Shown piece by piece: positions 8,359-16,949 of a stretch of 51,471 nt of DNA; the stretch's first letter is position 1, and each line of letters begins with the position of its first letter. Both the position numbers and the translations under genes were made by a program. Origin of the DNA: Spirochaetaceae bacterium (GTDB lineage Bacteria > Spirochaetota > Spirochaetia > DSM-2461); assembly GCA_029210985.1 (NCBI GenBank), contig JARGFR010000005.1, forward strand, positions 1-51,471, in the 5' to 3' direction. Below the pieces are notes generated by a model. The model saw nothing but the letters and a program-made list of their open reading frames with translations, was not told where the DNA came from and did not search any database.

Positions 8359-9011
8359 TTTCCATCATTGTGTGCGACGATCAGGACATCGTTCGGCAGG
8401 GCTTGAAGACCATCCTGGAGACCGATGACGAGATTCGGGTGACTGCAATGGCCGAAGACGGTGAGGATCTGCTCAGGAAAATCGAATCGGTCGGCCCGCC
8501 GGACCTTGTGCTCATGGATCTGAAGATGCCGGTGGTGAACGGAATTCAGGCGACCCGACAGATTCGGTCACGATATCCCAAGACCAAAATTCTGGTGTTG
8601 ACCACCTACGATGACGATCAGTGGATCGTGGACGCCATACGATCCGGAGCATCGGGTTATCTTCTCAAAGATACGCCCCGAATCGACCTGATCGATGCGA
8701 TCAGGGGCACTTTGATGGGTCAGACTTTCGTCGATCCGTCGGTGGCCGGGAAAATGATGGCCATGGCCGCCGGAACAATGCCTCGGCCGATGGAGTCCTC
8801 GGCTCCGGAAATCCGTCCGCGTGAAAAGGAAATCCTCATCCTGATCGCCCGAGGTCTTTCCAACGCCGACATCGCCGCCGAACTCTACCTTTCGGAGGGC
8901 ACGGTCAGGAACTACGCCAGCGCACTGTTTAGCCGCATTGGAGTCACCGACAGAACCCAAGCCGCCATCGCCGCTCTCCGTTACGGAATCATCAGCCTGG
9001 ACGACATCTGA
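8355..9011 (+). CDS. NarL/FixJ-family response regulator
   Basis: The 218-residue regulator has a receiver domain (acidic pair at DDQD, phospho-acceptor Asp55 in LVLMDLKMP, conserved Thr in VLTTYDD and Lys in GYLLKDTP). A LuxR-type helix-turn-helix lies at about 150-210 (RPREKEILILIARGLSNADI, then LSEGTVRNYASALFSRIGV). The start ATG overlaps the kinase stop in ATGA, so the pair is translationally coupled. It is the cognate regulator of the upstream kinase. No target promoter is identifiable in the window. Confidence 0.92.
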   Translation: MISIIVCDDQDIVRQGLKTILETDDEIRVTAMAEDGEDLLRKIESVGPPDLVLMDLKMPVVNGIQATRQIRSRYPKTKILVLTTYDDDQWIVDAIRSGASGYLLKDTPRIDLIDAIRGTLMGQTFVDPSVAGKMMAMAAGTMPRPMESSAPEIRPREKEILILIARGLSNADIAAELYLSEGTVRNYASALFSRIGVTDRTQAAIAALRYGIISLDDI

Positions 9012-9049
9012 TTCAGCCGGGTAGGATGAGTCCGGAGGGGTCTCTTCAT

Positions 9050-10615
9050 ATGAAACAATCGCACATCATCGCCGTTGCCTCGGGTAAAGGCGGTGTGGGA
9101 AAAACACTCACATCGGTGAACATCGCGCTGGCCGCGGCCAGAGAAGGCCGGCGAGTGGCCCTGGTGGATGCGGATCCCCTTTCCAATGTCATGGCACTGC
9201 TGGATCATCCCCTGCCTGAGCGGGTACTGCCCGAAACTCTGGACGATCCGGAATCCCAGGCATTTCTCGTCGCCCCGAGATTCGAGGTGGTGTTTCCCCA
9301 ATCAAAATCATCGGCCCCTCAGGCCGCCGAACTGGTTCGTGCGCTGATTACCGACCACAGGAAGTGGCTATTGAACCGCTACGGGCTGATTGTCATCGAT
9401 ATGCCCGCCGGTGCCGAGGAGTTTACCTACCTCCCCCACTGCGATGCCATGATTCTGGTCACCAATCCGGAGCCCACCGCCCATGTCTCGGCCGGAGCGC
9501 TGCTGCGGAACGTCGGCGGCATGCTTGGAGATACACAGGTCTATCTCTGGCACAATAAATACGAAGCTCGACCCGACGAGGAATTCGATCCCGATGATCT
9601 GGTGGGCAATTACAATCGTAATGTCCCCGCCGAGGAAAGACTCACCTCGGATCCGCCCCCGGCGGTGGCGTTCGTGCCTCCGGATCCTGCACTGGATTTG
9701 ACGAAAACCGATCCGGCTATCCTAGTTGACCTCCACAGGGCCCTGGCCGAAACACTGGATGCCCTGGCCGACGCATCACTGCCGCCTCTGCCCAGTTCCG
9801 GTTCGGACGGATTTCGCTCCGCGGCACTGATGTCCTACTTCCTCCGGAAGACCGACGGCAGCGAGAGTCCGGAAGCCGTGATTGCCGACCTGGAGAGGTT
9901 CTTGAAAACCGAATCCGGGGAAGCACTCCCGGAAAAACAGAAAGGTGAACTCCTGACATGGTTGGAGGATTCGGTCCAATCGCCTCTGAGGCGTCAGATC
10001 GTCAAGTGCCGGGAAGTGCTGGGTCTCTATCTGGAGTATCTGGAGACCCGGGACAAGACATTCTCGGCACCGACCGTCGGCATCTCGCCAAAAGCTGTGG
10101 ACAGAGAAGTCATCCCCTTGCTCAAAGGACTCTCCTGCCTGCCCACCCGTTCGCCGCTTCTGAAAATGTCGGCAATGCTTCTGTTTCGTTTCAACCTCAT
10201 CAAACTCTTCGGCAACGAGTCCGCTCGGAAGCTCATCATCGCGTTTATTCCCCGGCGGTATGTATCCGGTGAGTCGGTACGGGACCGTCGTAAACAGATT
10301 GTACGGCTTGTGGGAAGGGATTCGGGCTATCAGGAACGGTATTTCGCCCTGGTGAAGAAACTCTATCCGGTGATGAGCCGCCAGCTGGATCACCTGGTTC
10401 ACACATTCGATCTGCACAGCCTCTTGTTCCGAAGACCGGACGGTTCGCCGGCCAGGAATGCCTACGCCAAACTCTTCAGTGCGACCCTCTACGAAATCAT
10501 CAACAGCGGCCTGGGAATCGTCGCCGGGTTTCGGTTCCGTCCCTCTTCCCGAGCCTTTAAACAGGGTTATGACACATTGATGACTCATTTACACCGGAAT
10601 ACGACGGACCGTTAG
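9050..10615 (+). CDS. MinD/ParA-family ATPase with unknown C-terminal half
   Basis: The 521-residue protein begins with a deviant Walker A motif (GKGGVGKT, residues 12-19), the VDADPLSN switch I and a Walker B-like VIDMPAG, as in MinD/FlhG/ParA ATPases. The ATPase part ends near residue 240. Residues about 255-520 are a helical region I cannot assign, with conserved-looking segments such as FRSAALMSYFLRK and RSPLLKMSAMLLFRFNLIKLFG. The start is placed at 9050 because GGAGGGG lies nine bases upstream; the frame extends eight codons further to 9026. It lies between the two-component pair and proA. MinD/ParA proteins position cellular machinery on membrane or DNA; the target here is unknown. Confidence 0.75.
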   Translation: MKQSHIIAVASGKGGVGKTLTSVNIALAAAREGRRVALVDADPLSNVMALLDHPLPERVLPETLDDPESQAFLVAPRFEVVFPQSKSSAPQAAELVRALITDHRKWLLNRYGLIVIDMPAGAEEFTYLPHCDAMILVTNPEPTAHVSAGALLRNVGGMLGDTQVYLWHNKYEARPDEEFDPDDLVGNYNRNVPAEERLTSDPPPAVAFVPPDPALDLTKTDPAILVDLHRALAETLDALADASLPPLPSSGSDGFRSAALMSYFLRKTDGSESPEAVIADLERFLKTESGEALPEKQKGELLTWLEDSVQSPLRRQIVKCREVLGLYLEYLETRDKTFSAPTVGISPKAVDREVIPLLKGLSCLPTRSPLLKMSAMLLFRFNLIKLFGNESARKLIIAFIPRRYVSGESVRDRRKQIVRLVGRDSGYQERYFALVKKLYPVMSRQLDHLVHTFDLHSLLFRRPDGSPARNAYAKLFSATLYEIINSGLGIVAGFRFRPSSRAFKQGYDTLMTHLHRNTTDR

Positions 10616-10669
10616 GCCTCCTGACATCGGGAATTGCCGTCTTGTGTCCCTCGGGTCACGGTGGGTATC

Positions 10670-11974
10670 ATGTTCGGCATGACCATCATTGACAGAGCCC
10701 GCACGGCACGAGATGCCGGCCGACTTATTTTGTCCAGAGGCCCGGAGTCCCGCAGCGCCGCCCTCCGTGCCGTCAGAACGGCCCTCGAAGACCGTTCGAA
10801 AGAAATATTCGGCGCCAATCGCATTGATATGGAGCGCTCGGCTGCCGAAGGCTTGGCCGCGCCCATGCTCAAACGCTTGAAGTTCGATGAAACGAAGCTC
10901 GCGAGGGTGAACGAGGGCATCGCCGCTCTGGAAAAATCCCGGGATCCCATGGGCAAAGTCCTGGAGCGCCGGGAACTCGATGACTCGCTGATTCTCAGCC
11001 GTGTCGCCGGACCCATCGGCGTCATCGGTATGATCTTCGAATCCCGCCCCGACGCATTGGTCCAAATCGCCACCCTTTGTCTGCGATCGGGTAATGCGGT
11101 GATTCTCAAGGGCGGTTCCGAAGCTTTGGAAACCAATCGAGTTCTCAGCCGTATTATCGCCGAAGCATCCAGTGATGAGTCTCTGCCCGAAGGCGGGCAG
11201 CCCCGGGGGTGGATTCAGCTCGCCGAGACCCGTGAAGACGTCCGGGAGATGCTTGTGTTGGACCAATTCATCGATCTTCTCATACCACGGGGTTCGAACG
11301 AGTTTGTCGCCCGGATTATGAGGGACTCGTCCATCCCAGTTCTGGGGCATGCCGACGGCATCTGCCACGTGTATCTGGATGCCGCGGCCGATCCGGCCAA
11401 AGCCATCCCCATCGTATTGGACTCAAAGATGCAGTATGTGGCGGTCTGCAACACCGCCGAGACCCTGCTGGTTCATCAAGATGCGGCAAAGACCCTTCTG
11501 CCCCCGATAAGGGATGCTCTAGTGAAGGCCGGATGCGAGCTCCGGGGCGACGATCGGACCCGCGCGATCATTGAGGTCAAGGAAGCACTCGAAGAGGACT
11601 GGGCCACCGAATACCTGGATGCCATCCTGTCCATAAAGGTGGTGTCGAGCCTCGATGAGGCGGTGAATCATATTCATACCTACGGGTCCGGACATACCGA
11701 GGCCATCGTCACGGAAGATGAGCGTGCCGCCGAAGAGTTTTTAGCCAGAATCGATGCGGCGGATGTCTTCCATAACTGTTCTACGCGATTTGCCGACGGA
11801 TTTGTGTTCGGACTCGGTGCGGAAGTGGGCATTTCCACTTCGAAGATTCACGCACGCGGACCGGTGGGAGTGGAAGGTCTCTTAAGCTACAAATGGCAGC
11901 TCCGGGGCTCCGGGCAAATCATTTCGGATTATAACGAAGGTCTCAAGACATTTACTCACAAAGAGTTGGATTAA
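10670..11974 (+). CDS. proA: Gamma-glutamyl phosphate reductase
   Basis: This enzyme reduces gamma-glutamyl phosphate with NADPH to glutamate semialdehyde, the second step of proline synthesis. The 434-residue protein shows the aldehyde-dehydrogenase-like fold: VAGPIGVIGMIFESRPD, NAVILKGGSEA, LIPRGSNEFV, the segment VAVCNTAETLL that contains the catalytic Cys, and the C-terminal GLGAEVGISTSKIHARGPVGVEGL signature. The ATG at 10670 is preceded by GGTGGG; a frame extension to 10634 adds a Cys/Val-rich segment unlike the family. proB follows after one base, so both proline genes are coupled, in the order proA-proB. Confidence 0.95.
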   Translation: MFGMTIIDRARTARDAGRLILSRGPESRSAALRAVRTALEDRSKEIFGANRIDMERSAAEGLAAPMLKRLKFDETKLARVNEGIAALEKSRDPMGKVLERRELDDSLILSRVAGPIGVIGMIFESRPDALVQIATLCLRSGNAVILKGGSEALETNRVLSRIIAEASSDESLPEGGQPRGWIQLAETREDVREMLVLDQFIDLLIPRGSNEFVARIMRDSSIPVLGHADGICHVYLDAAADPAKAIPIVLDSKMQYVAVCNTAETLLVHQDAAKTLLPPIRDALVKAGCELRGDDRTRAIIEVKEALEEDWATEYLDAILSIKVVSSLDEAVNHIHTYGSGHTEAIVTEDERAAEEFLARIDAADVFHNCSTRFADGFVFGLGAEVGISTSKIHARGPVGVEGLLSYKWQLRGSGQIISDYNEGLKTFTHKELD

Positions 11975-11975
11975 T

Positions 11976-13085
11976 ATGCGAGATTTCTCGGACATCGATC
12001 GAGCCGTCATCAAGGTGGGAAGCAACGTACTGACTCCCGCCGGTATGCCCGATCGGCAGCGTATCGACGCCATCGCCGCAGACGTTGCAACGCTTCGGAA
12101 AAGCGGCGTCGCGCCTATTATCGTCACCTCCGGTGCCATCGCCTTTGGCGCCCAGTCCCTGGGGATGAAGAGTCGCCCTAAGAAGGTTGAATTGAGACAG
12201 GCCTGCGCGGCGGTGGGACAGCCGATTCTGATGAATCACTGGCGGGACGCCTTAAAGAGTCATGGAATCACGGCCGCCCAGATTCTCTTGAGTCGTGAGA
12301 GCTTTGACGAGAGGCGATCCTACCTCAACCTGCGCAACGCCGTGGAGAGTCTCTTGGCCTTGGGTGCCGTCCCGGTCCTCAACGAGAACGACAGCGTATC
12401 CACGGCGGAAATCGGAGACGTTTTCGGAGATAATGATTCGTTGAGCGCCCATGTCGCGAGCAAGCTGGATGCCGAACTGCTGGTGCTGCTCACCGACATC
12501 GACGCATTCTACGACAAGGATCCCAGAAATCATCCCGAGGCCCGACCGGTCAGGGAAGTGGAGATGATTACAGATGATATTCGGAATGCGGCCGGGGACG
12601 CCGGCAGCGAGCATGCCACCGGCGGAATGAAGACAAAAATTCTCGCTGTGGAAGTCGCATACAGGGCCGGCTGCCGGACGGTGTTGGCCGACGGCCGAAC
12701 CCGGGACGTGCTCGCACGCATCTTCCGCGGTGAGGAAATCGGTACGCTGTTTCTGGCCGGTAACCGTATGGGAGCCCGGGCCCGATGGATACTCGGAGCA
12801 AGACCCAAAGGAGGCATTTCCGTGGATGAAGGCGCCTTGATGGCCCTGGAACGGCGGAAGAGTCTGCTCCCCAGCGGGGTCGTCGATGTCACTGGAGTGT
12901 TCAACATCGGTGATGTGGTCCTGATAGAAAGCGGTTTTCATGCCGTCGCCTCCATGAGCAGCGAAGAGATACGCCGCGTTATGGGACACCACTCTAGAGA
13001 CGTGGTAACCATTCTCGGCCCCGGCAGACGCGAAGAAGTCGCCAGAGCCGAGGACATCGTTCCGCTAATCACTTATACTGGATAA
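11976..13085 (+). CDS. proB: Glutamate 5-kinase (with PUA domain)
   Basis: This enzyme phosphorylates glutamate with ATP, the first and usually proline-inhibited step of proline synthesis. The 369-residue protein has the amino-acid-kinase domain (VIKVGSNVLTPAG, IIVTSGAIAFGAQSLG, NENDSVSTAEIGDVFGDND, GGMKTKILA) and a C-terminal PUA domain at about 280-360 (SVDEGALMALERRKSLLPSGV). Length and domain order match the E. coli enzyme. It starts one base after proA stops. The next gene begins three bases after its stop and may share the transcript. Confidence 0.96.
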   Translation: MRDFSDIDRAVIKVGSNVLTPAGMPDRQRIDAIAADVATLRKSGVAPIIVTSGAIAFGAQSLGMKSRPKKVELRQACAAVGQPILMNHWRDALKSHGITAAQILLSRESFDERRSYLNLRNAVESLLALGAVPVLNENDSVSTAEIGDVFGDNDSLSAHVASKLDAELLVLLTDIDAFYDKDPRNHPEARPVREVEMITDDIRNAAGDAGSEHATGGMKTKILAVEVAYRAGCRTVLADGRTRDVLARIFRGEEIGTLFLAGNRMGARARWILGARPKGGISVDEGALMALERRKSLLPSGVVDVTGVFNIGDVVLIESGFHAVASMSSEEIRRVMGHHSRDVVTILGPGRREEVARAEDIVPLITYTG

Positions 13086-13088
13086 AAT

Positions 13089-14579
13089 ATGTGTATTCTA
13101 AACAAAGATGAGGCTTGGAATGTTCTTATCGTCGATGACGAACCTGAAATACATGTCTTGACGAAAACCGTTCTCAAGGGCGTGGTCTTTGAAGATAAAC
13201 CCATAAATTTTCTCAGCTCGTATGATGCTCCCGGGACCAAGGAAATTCTTGCCGGCGATACAAATATCGCTTTGGTACTGATGGATGTGGTGATGGAAGA
13301 GCAGAACACGGGGCTGGATCTGGTCCGACATATCCGAGAAGACCTGAACAACAGGCTGACGAGAATCATCCTGAGAACGGGACAGCCCGGCGAGGCGCCG
13401 GAACGTAAGATTATCGCCGAATACGAAATCAACGACTACAAGGAAAAAGTCGATCTGACTTCCAATCTTTTATTCACCTCCGTCGTGAAATCTATTCGGA
13501 ACTACCGCGACTTGAAGACAATAAAGGACATCAATGAGGAGCTGGAAAAAAGCCGGGAAGGCCTGACAAGGATGCTGCGTACCTCCTCCGGACTATTCGG
13601 ATTACGAAGTCTTGAATCTTTTCATTCGGAACTCGTGAAAGAAGCGGCGGTGATGATGGGACGTTACGGCAGCATGATGCTGACCGGTGCCGGGTTGGAT
13701 ACCATTGTTCGGGCCGAAGGAACATGGAAAGATACGATCGGGGCACCGGTATCCGATATCGTACCCAGGAATGTCCTGAAATCCGTACCTGACGAATTCG
13801 GATCGAGTGCCGTCCTGCTTAAGGATGGTTTTCTTTTCGGTCGATTGACATCCCTGCAGGGGCCTGCCCTCTACCTGATCAGCGCTGTGAAGCAGTCCCA
13901 GGATGAAGGAGAACTCCGATTACTCGAAATTTTCCTGGGCAATGCCAATATCGTTTACAACAACCTGTCTCTTGAAGCCGATTTCCAGGCCACCCAATCC
14001 GAAATGATCGGGCTTCTGGGAGACGTCATTGAAAACCGGTCTCAGGAACTTCAGGGTCATGTATCCAGGGTGAGCGAATATGCGGTCTTTCTGGCCAGAA
14101 AAGCCGGCATATCCGAAGAGGATTTGGTGGTACTCAAAGACGCCGTACCGATGCACGACATTGGCAAAATTGGAATTGTCGATGCCATTCTTCAGAAGCC
14201 CGGCCCGCTCACAACTGAAGAATTTGAGACGATGAAAGGACATACGACCATCGGCTATGAGATTCTCCGATTCTCATCCCGAAAGCTGTTCCAAATGGCC
14301 GCCATCATCGCAAAAGAACACCATGAACGATGGGACGGAAAAGGATACCCAAACGGCCTCGCATCGGAAGAAATCCATCAGCTCGGCCGAATTACGTGCA
14401 TCGTTGATGTCTTCGACGCCCTCTCCAGCGACAGGGTGTACAGAAAGGCATGGGATTTTGAGAAGACTGTTCGTTTTATACGAGACGGCCGCGGCACACA
14501 GTTCGATCCGGAACTCGTTGATTTGTTCCTTGAGGAGCCGGATCTCATTAAAGAAATTATGGTCCGTCATGCGGATTAG
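13089..14579 (+). CDS. Response regulator with HD-GYP c-di-GMP phosphodiesterase (REC-DUF3369-HD-GYP)
   Basis: The 496-residue protein has an N-terminal receiver domain with phospho-acceptor Asp66 (VLMDVVM), a central DUF3369 domain at about 165-310 and an HD-GYP domain at about 325-490. The phosphodiesterase motifs are intact: His356-Asp357 in MHDIGKIGI, HHERWDGKGYP with Gly419-Tyr420-Pro421, and the final metal-ligand region CIVDVFDALSS. HD-GYP enzymes hydrolyse c-di-GMP to GMP or pGpG. No partner kinase is adjacent; the downstream 74-residue protein is close enough to be co-transcribed. It begins three bases after proB, which is an odd functional pairing. Confidence 0.93.
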   Translation: MCILNKDEAWNVLIVDDEPEIHVLTKTVLKGVVFEDKPINFLSSYDAPGTKEILAGDTNIALVLMDVVMEEQNTGLDLVRHIREDLNNRLTRIILRTGQPGEAPERKIIAEYEINDYKEKVDLTSNLLFTSVVKSIRNYRDLKTIKDINEELEKSREGLTRMLRTSSGLFGLRSLESFHSELVKEAAVMMGRYGSMMLTGAGLDTIVRAEGTWKDTIGAPVSDIVPRNVLKSVPDEFGSSAVLLKDGFLFGRLTSLQGPALYLISAVKQSQDEGELRLLEIFLGNANIVYNNLSLEADFQATQSEMIGLLGDVIENRSQELQGHVSRVSEYAVFLARKAGISEEDLVVLKDAVPMHDIGKIGIVDAILQKPGPLTTEEFETMKGHTTIGYEILRFSSRKLFQMAAIIAKEHHERWDGKGYPNGLASEEIHQLGRITCIVDVFDALSSDRVYRKAWDFEKTVRFIRDGRGTQFDPELVDLFLEEPDLIKEIMVRHAD

Positions 14580-14594
14580 AAGGGATTCGGATCA

Positions 14595-14819
14595 GTGGCA
14601 AAACGAATAGATTTAGAAAAGACGGAGCAAGTGGAAATCACCGGCAGCGGGTTGATTCTGGATATCACCCAGGATGAACGGGGACGCATATTGGTCCGGG
14701 TGGAATCTGAAATCGGGGGACGACGAATCCTGATCAAACAGCATGAAGAGGACGCCCGGTGTATCGTCTATTCCCTGGACGCACCCTTGGAAGGCCCGAA
14801 ACTCACCCTGGTGAAGTAG
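14595..14819 (+). CDS. Small protein of unknown function
   Basis: I do not recognise this 74-residue protein. It starts with GTG at 14595, 15 bases after the HD-GYP gene, and reads as a compact beta-rich protein: VEITGSGLILDITQDERGRI, then ILVRVESE, RRILIKQHEED, CIVYSLD and KLTLVK. No membrane segment or metal site is evident apart from a single Cys. Same-strand closeness and codon use like its neighbours support a real gene. Its stop is four bases from the stop of the convergent GGDEF-EAL gene. Confidence 0.6.
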   Translation: MAKRIDLEKTEQVEITGSGLILDITQDERGRILVRVESEIGGRRILIKQHEEDARCIVYSLDAPLEGPKLTLVK

Positions 14820-14823
14820 AGGT

Positions 14824-16833
14824 TCAGAAATACTTCTTCATCAGTTCCTGTATGGGAATCGGTTTCGAAAAGAGGAATCCCTGGAAAAAACGGCAGCCGC
14901 GATCCTGCAGATACGCCAGCTGGTTGGGCATCTCCACACCTTCGGCAACGATGTTCATCTTCAAGTTGTCCGCAATAGAAATAATGGAATTAATTAAAGC
15001 CTCGTCCCGATTGTCTCGCGAAATTCCGAATGTGAATTTCTTGTCTATTTTGATTTTATCCAAGGGAAGATTCTTGATGTAGCTCAGGGAGGAATAACCG
15101 GTTCCGAAATCATCCAGCGCGATGTGGAAACCCCGTTCCCGCAGACCTTTAAGGTTTCGCAGAACCTGTTCAACATTCTCTATCAGGGCACCTTCGGTAA
15201 TCTCAAAACCGATGTGTGAGCCGTCAAATGAACGTTTGCGGCCTAGTGCCGCGATCCTATCCACCAGATCCCGGCTTTTGAGGATTTTTGGCGACATGTT
15301 GACATTGATCCTGACTCCTTTCGCTTTGGCTGCAAATTTCACGGCCTCCTTGGCCACATGATCCATCAGCCACCAAGTGAGGGGAATGATAAGACCAGAC
15401 GATTCAGCCACGGAAATAAATACTTCCGGAGAGGTTTCCTTGAGATTGGGGTGACTGCAGCGTATTAGAGCTTCCATCTCGGCCAGATGCCCGTCGGATT
15501 CGACAATGGGCTGATAGACCACTTCAAACTGCTCTTTCGACAGCGCCTCCCTGAGAGAATTGACAATGGACATCTTCTTTTGAGTCCGGCTCTCGAGTTC
15601 CGAACTGTAGAAGAAGAATGTGTTTTTATCTTTTTTGGCTTCGGCCAGCGCCGTTTCACATCGCCGAAAAACCTCGTTGACATCATCCCCGTCCTCGGGA
15701 AGCATCACCACTCCCAGACTCACGCCCATATAGAGATTCGATGCGTCGATTTCCACAAGGCTCGTCAAGTCATCCAGGATGGCGGTGGCGGTATCCAGTG
15801 CATGACCTCGGTCCCGAATCTCATCCCAAATAATGGCGAACTGATTTCCATAGAGACGATAAAGCCTGTCCCGGACTCCGAACCGGTCTTCAATCTTCTC
15901 CCCGACATTCTTTATCACAAGATCGCCGTAGGAATATCCGAACGTATCATTGATGTCCCGAAAGTTGTCCAGATCCAGAAGGAATACCGCTTTTGTTTTA
16001 CCCTGCGAAAGGGTTTCGATGATGTGGTGATTCAGATGAAGGAGAAAAGACTTGCGGTTCGGCCGACCTGTCATGTCGTCGTAATAGGCCATCCTCATGA
16101 GTTCTTTCTTGCTCTCTTCCATGGCATGGACATTCAGTCGGGATTCCTTTTCCCTGTCCCGATAACTCCTGGAGAGGTAGATTGTCACAAAAATGTGGAA
16201 GGCCATCAGGCCCAGGATCAGCCCGGGATAGAATCCTTGAGTCATGCTGCCTTTCGGTATGGCCCGACTGAGAATGAACACATCGAGAAGACTTCCGGCG
16301 ACGAGAAGGACATACCCCACAATCAGATAGTAATGAACGGTGTTCTCTGTTTTTCTTCCGACCCGGGATATTATCAGGACAAGAGCGATCAGCCAATTCA
16401 GAATCGCCGCAATTATTCTGAGATACCGGAAAGGACCGATTGTGATTTTTCCGGCGCTGACATAGACGTTCAGCAGGGATGAATCGATGAATGCCGCGCT
16501 GATAATCGTCACGAACAGGATTCCATTGGTTATCAGCAGCCCCATCAGGAACAACCGGAGGTTTCCGTTTTGATTCAGGATTCCAAGAAGCAGAACCGGA
16601 TTCAGCAAGACGATGAGCATGTAGAAAACTTGAACGCCGATCAAACCCAGACTATTGTCAGGCAGCAATATATGGACAGACTCAATAACCGAAAAGAGAA
16701 CACAGGACACCGAGAACGAGATAAGAATGAAGAAGAGCCTCGATTCGGAGAACGCGGCCAGAGCACCATAGAAGATGGTTGTCAGGAGGAACAGACCAAG
16801 GGAAATGAGCGTCAGATAGAGAGCAATGGGCAT
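14824..16833 (-). CDS. 7TM GGDEF-EAL protein, predicted c-di-GMP phosphodiesterase
   Basis: The 669-residue protein has seven predicted membrane helices in residues about 5-225, resembling the histidine-kinase N-terminal 7TM module. The GGDEF domain (about 245-405) is degenerate: the catalytic loop reads YGNQF, so cyclase activity is not expected. The EAL domain (about 415-665) is complete: Glu454 in MEALIRCSHP, the Asn of NVNMSP, the Glu of FEITEG, DDFGTGYSS, the Lys of KIKIDKKF, AEGVE and the Gln of FFQGFLFSKP. It should therefore hydrolyse c-di-GMP, with GGDEF acting as a regulatory domain. It is transcribed convergently with the HD-GYP operon. Confidence 0.92.
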   Translation of the reverse strand: MPIALYLTLISLGLFLLTTIFYGALAAFSESRLFFILISFSVSCVLFSVIESVHILLPDNSLGLIGVQVFYMLIVLLNPVLLLGILNQNGNLRLFLMGLLITNGILFVTIISAAFIDSSLLNVYVSAGKITIGPFRYLRIIAAILNWLIALVLIISRVGRKTENTVHYYLIVGYVLLVAGSLLDVFILSRAIPKGSMTQGFYPGLILGLMAFHIFVTIYLSRSYRDREKESRLNVHAMEESKKELMRMAYYDDMTGRPNRKSFLLHLNHHIIETLSQGKTKAVFLLDLDNFRDINDTFGYSYGDLVIKNVGEKIEDRFGVRDRLYRLYGNQFAIIWDEIRDRGHALDTATAILDDLTSLVEIDASNLYMGVSLGVVMLPEDGDDVNEVFRRCETALAEAKKDKNTFFFYSSELESRTQKKMSIVNSLREALSKEQFEVVYQPIVESDGHLAEMEALIRCSHPNLKETSPEVFISVAESSGLIIPLTWWLMDHVAKEAVKFAAKAKGVRINVNMSPKILKSRDLVDRIAALGRKRSFDGSHIGFEITEGALIENVEQVLRNLKGLRERGFHIALDDFGTGYSSLSYIKNLPLDKIKIDKKFTFGISRDNRDEALINSIISIADNLKMNIVAEGVEMPNQLAYLQDRGCRFFQGFLFSKPIPIQELMKKYF

Positions 16834-16949
16834 TCTATTCTACATATCGGCGCAAAAAGATAATAACTCGACTTGACACCTACCCTGGAAACCCGACAAT
16901 CCGGTGACTAGAATAGTTGGATCATCCGTGGGTGAGTTCGGAGGAACAG

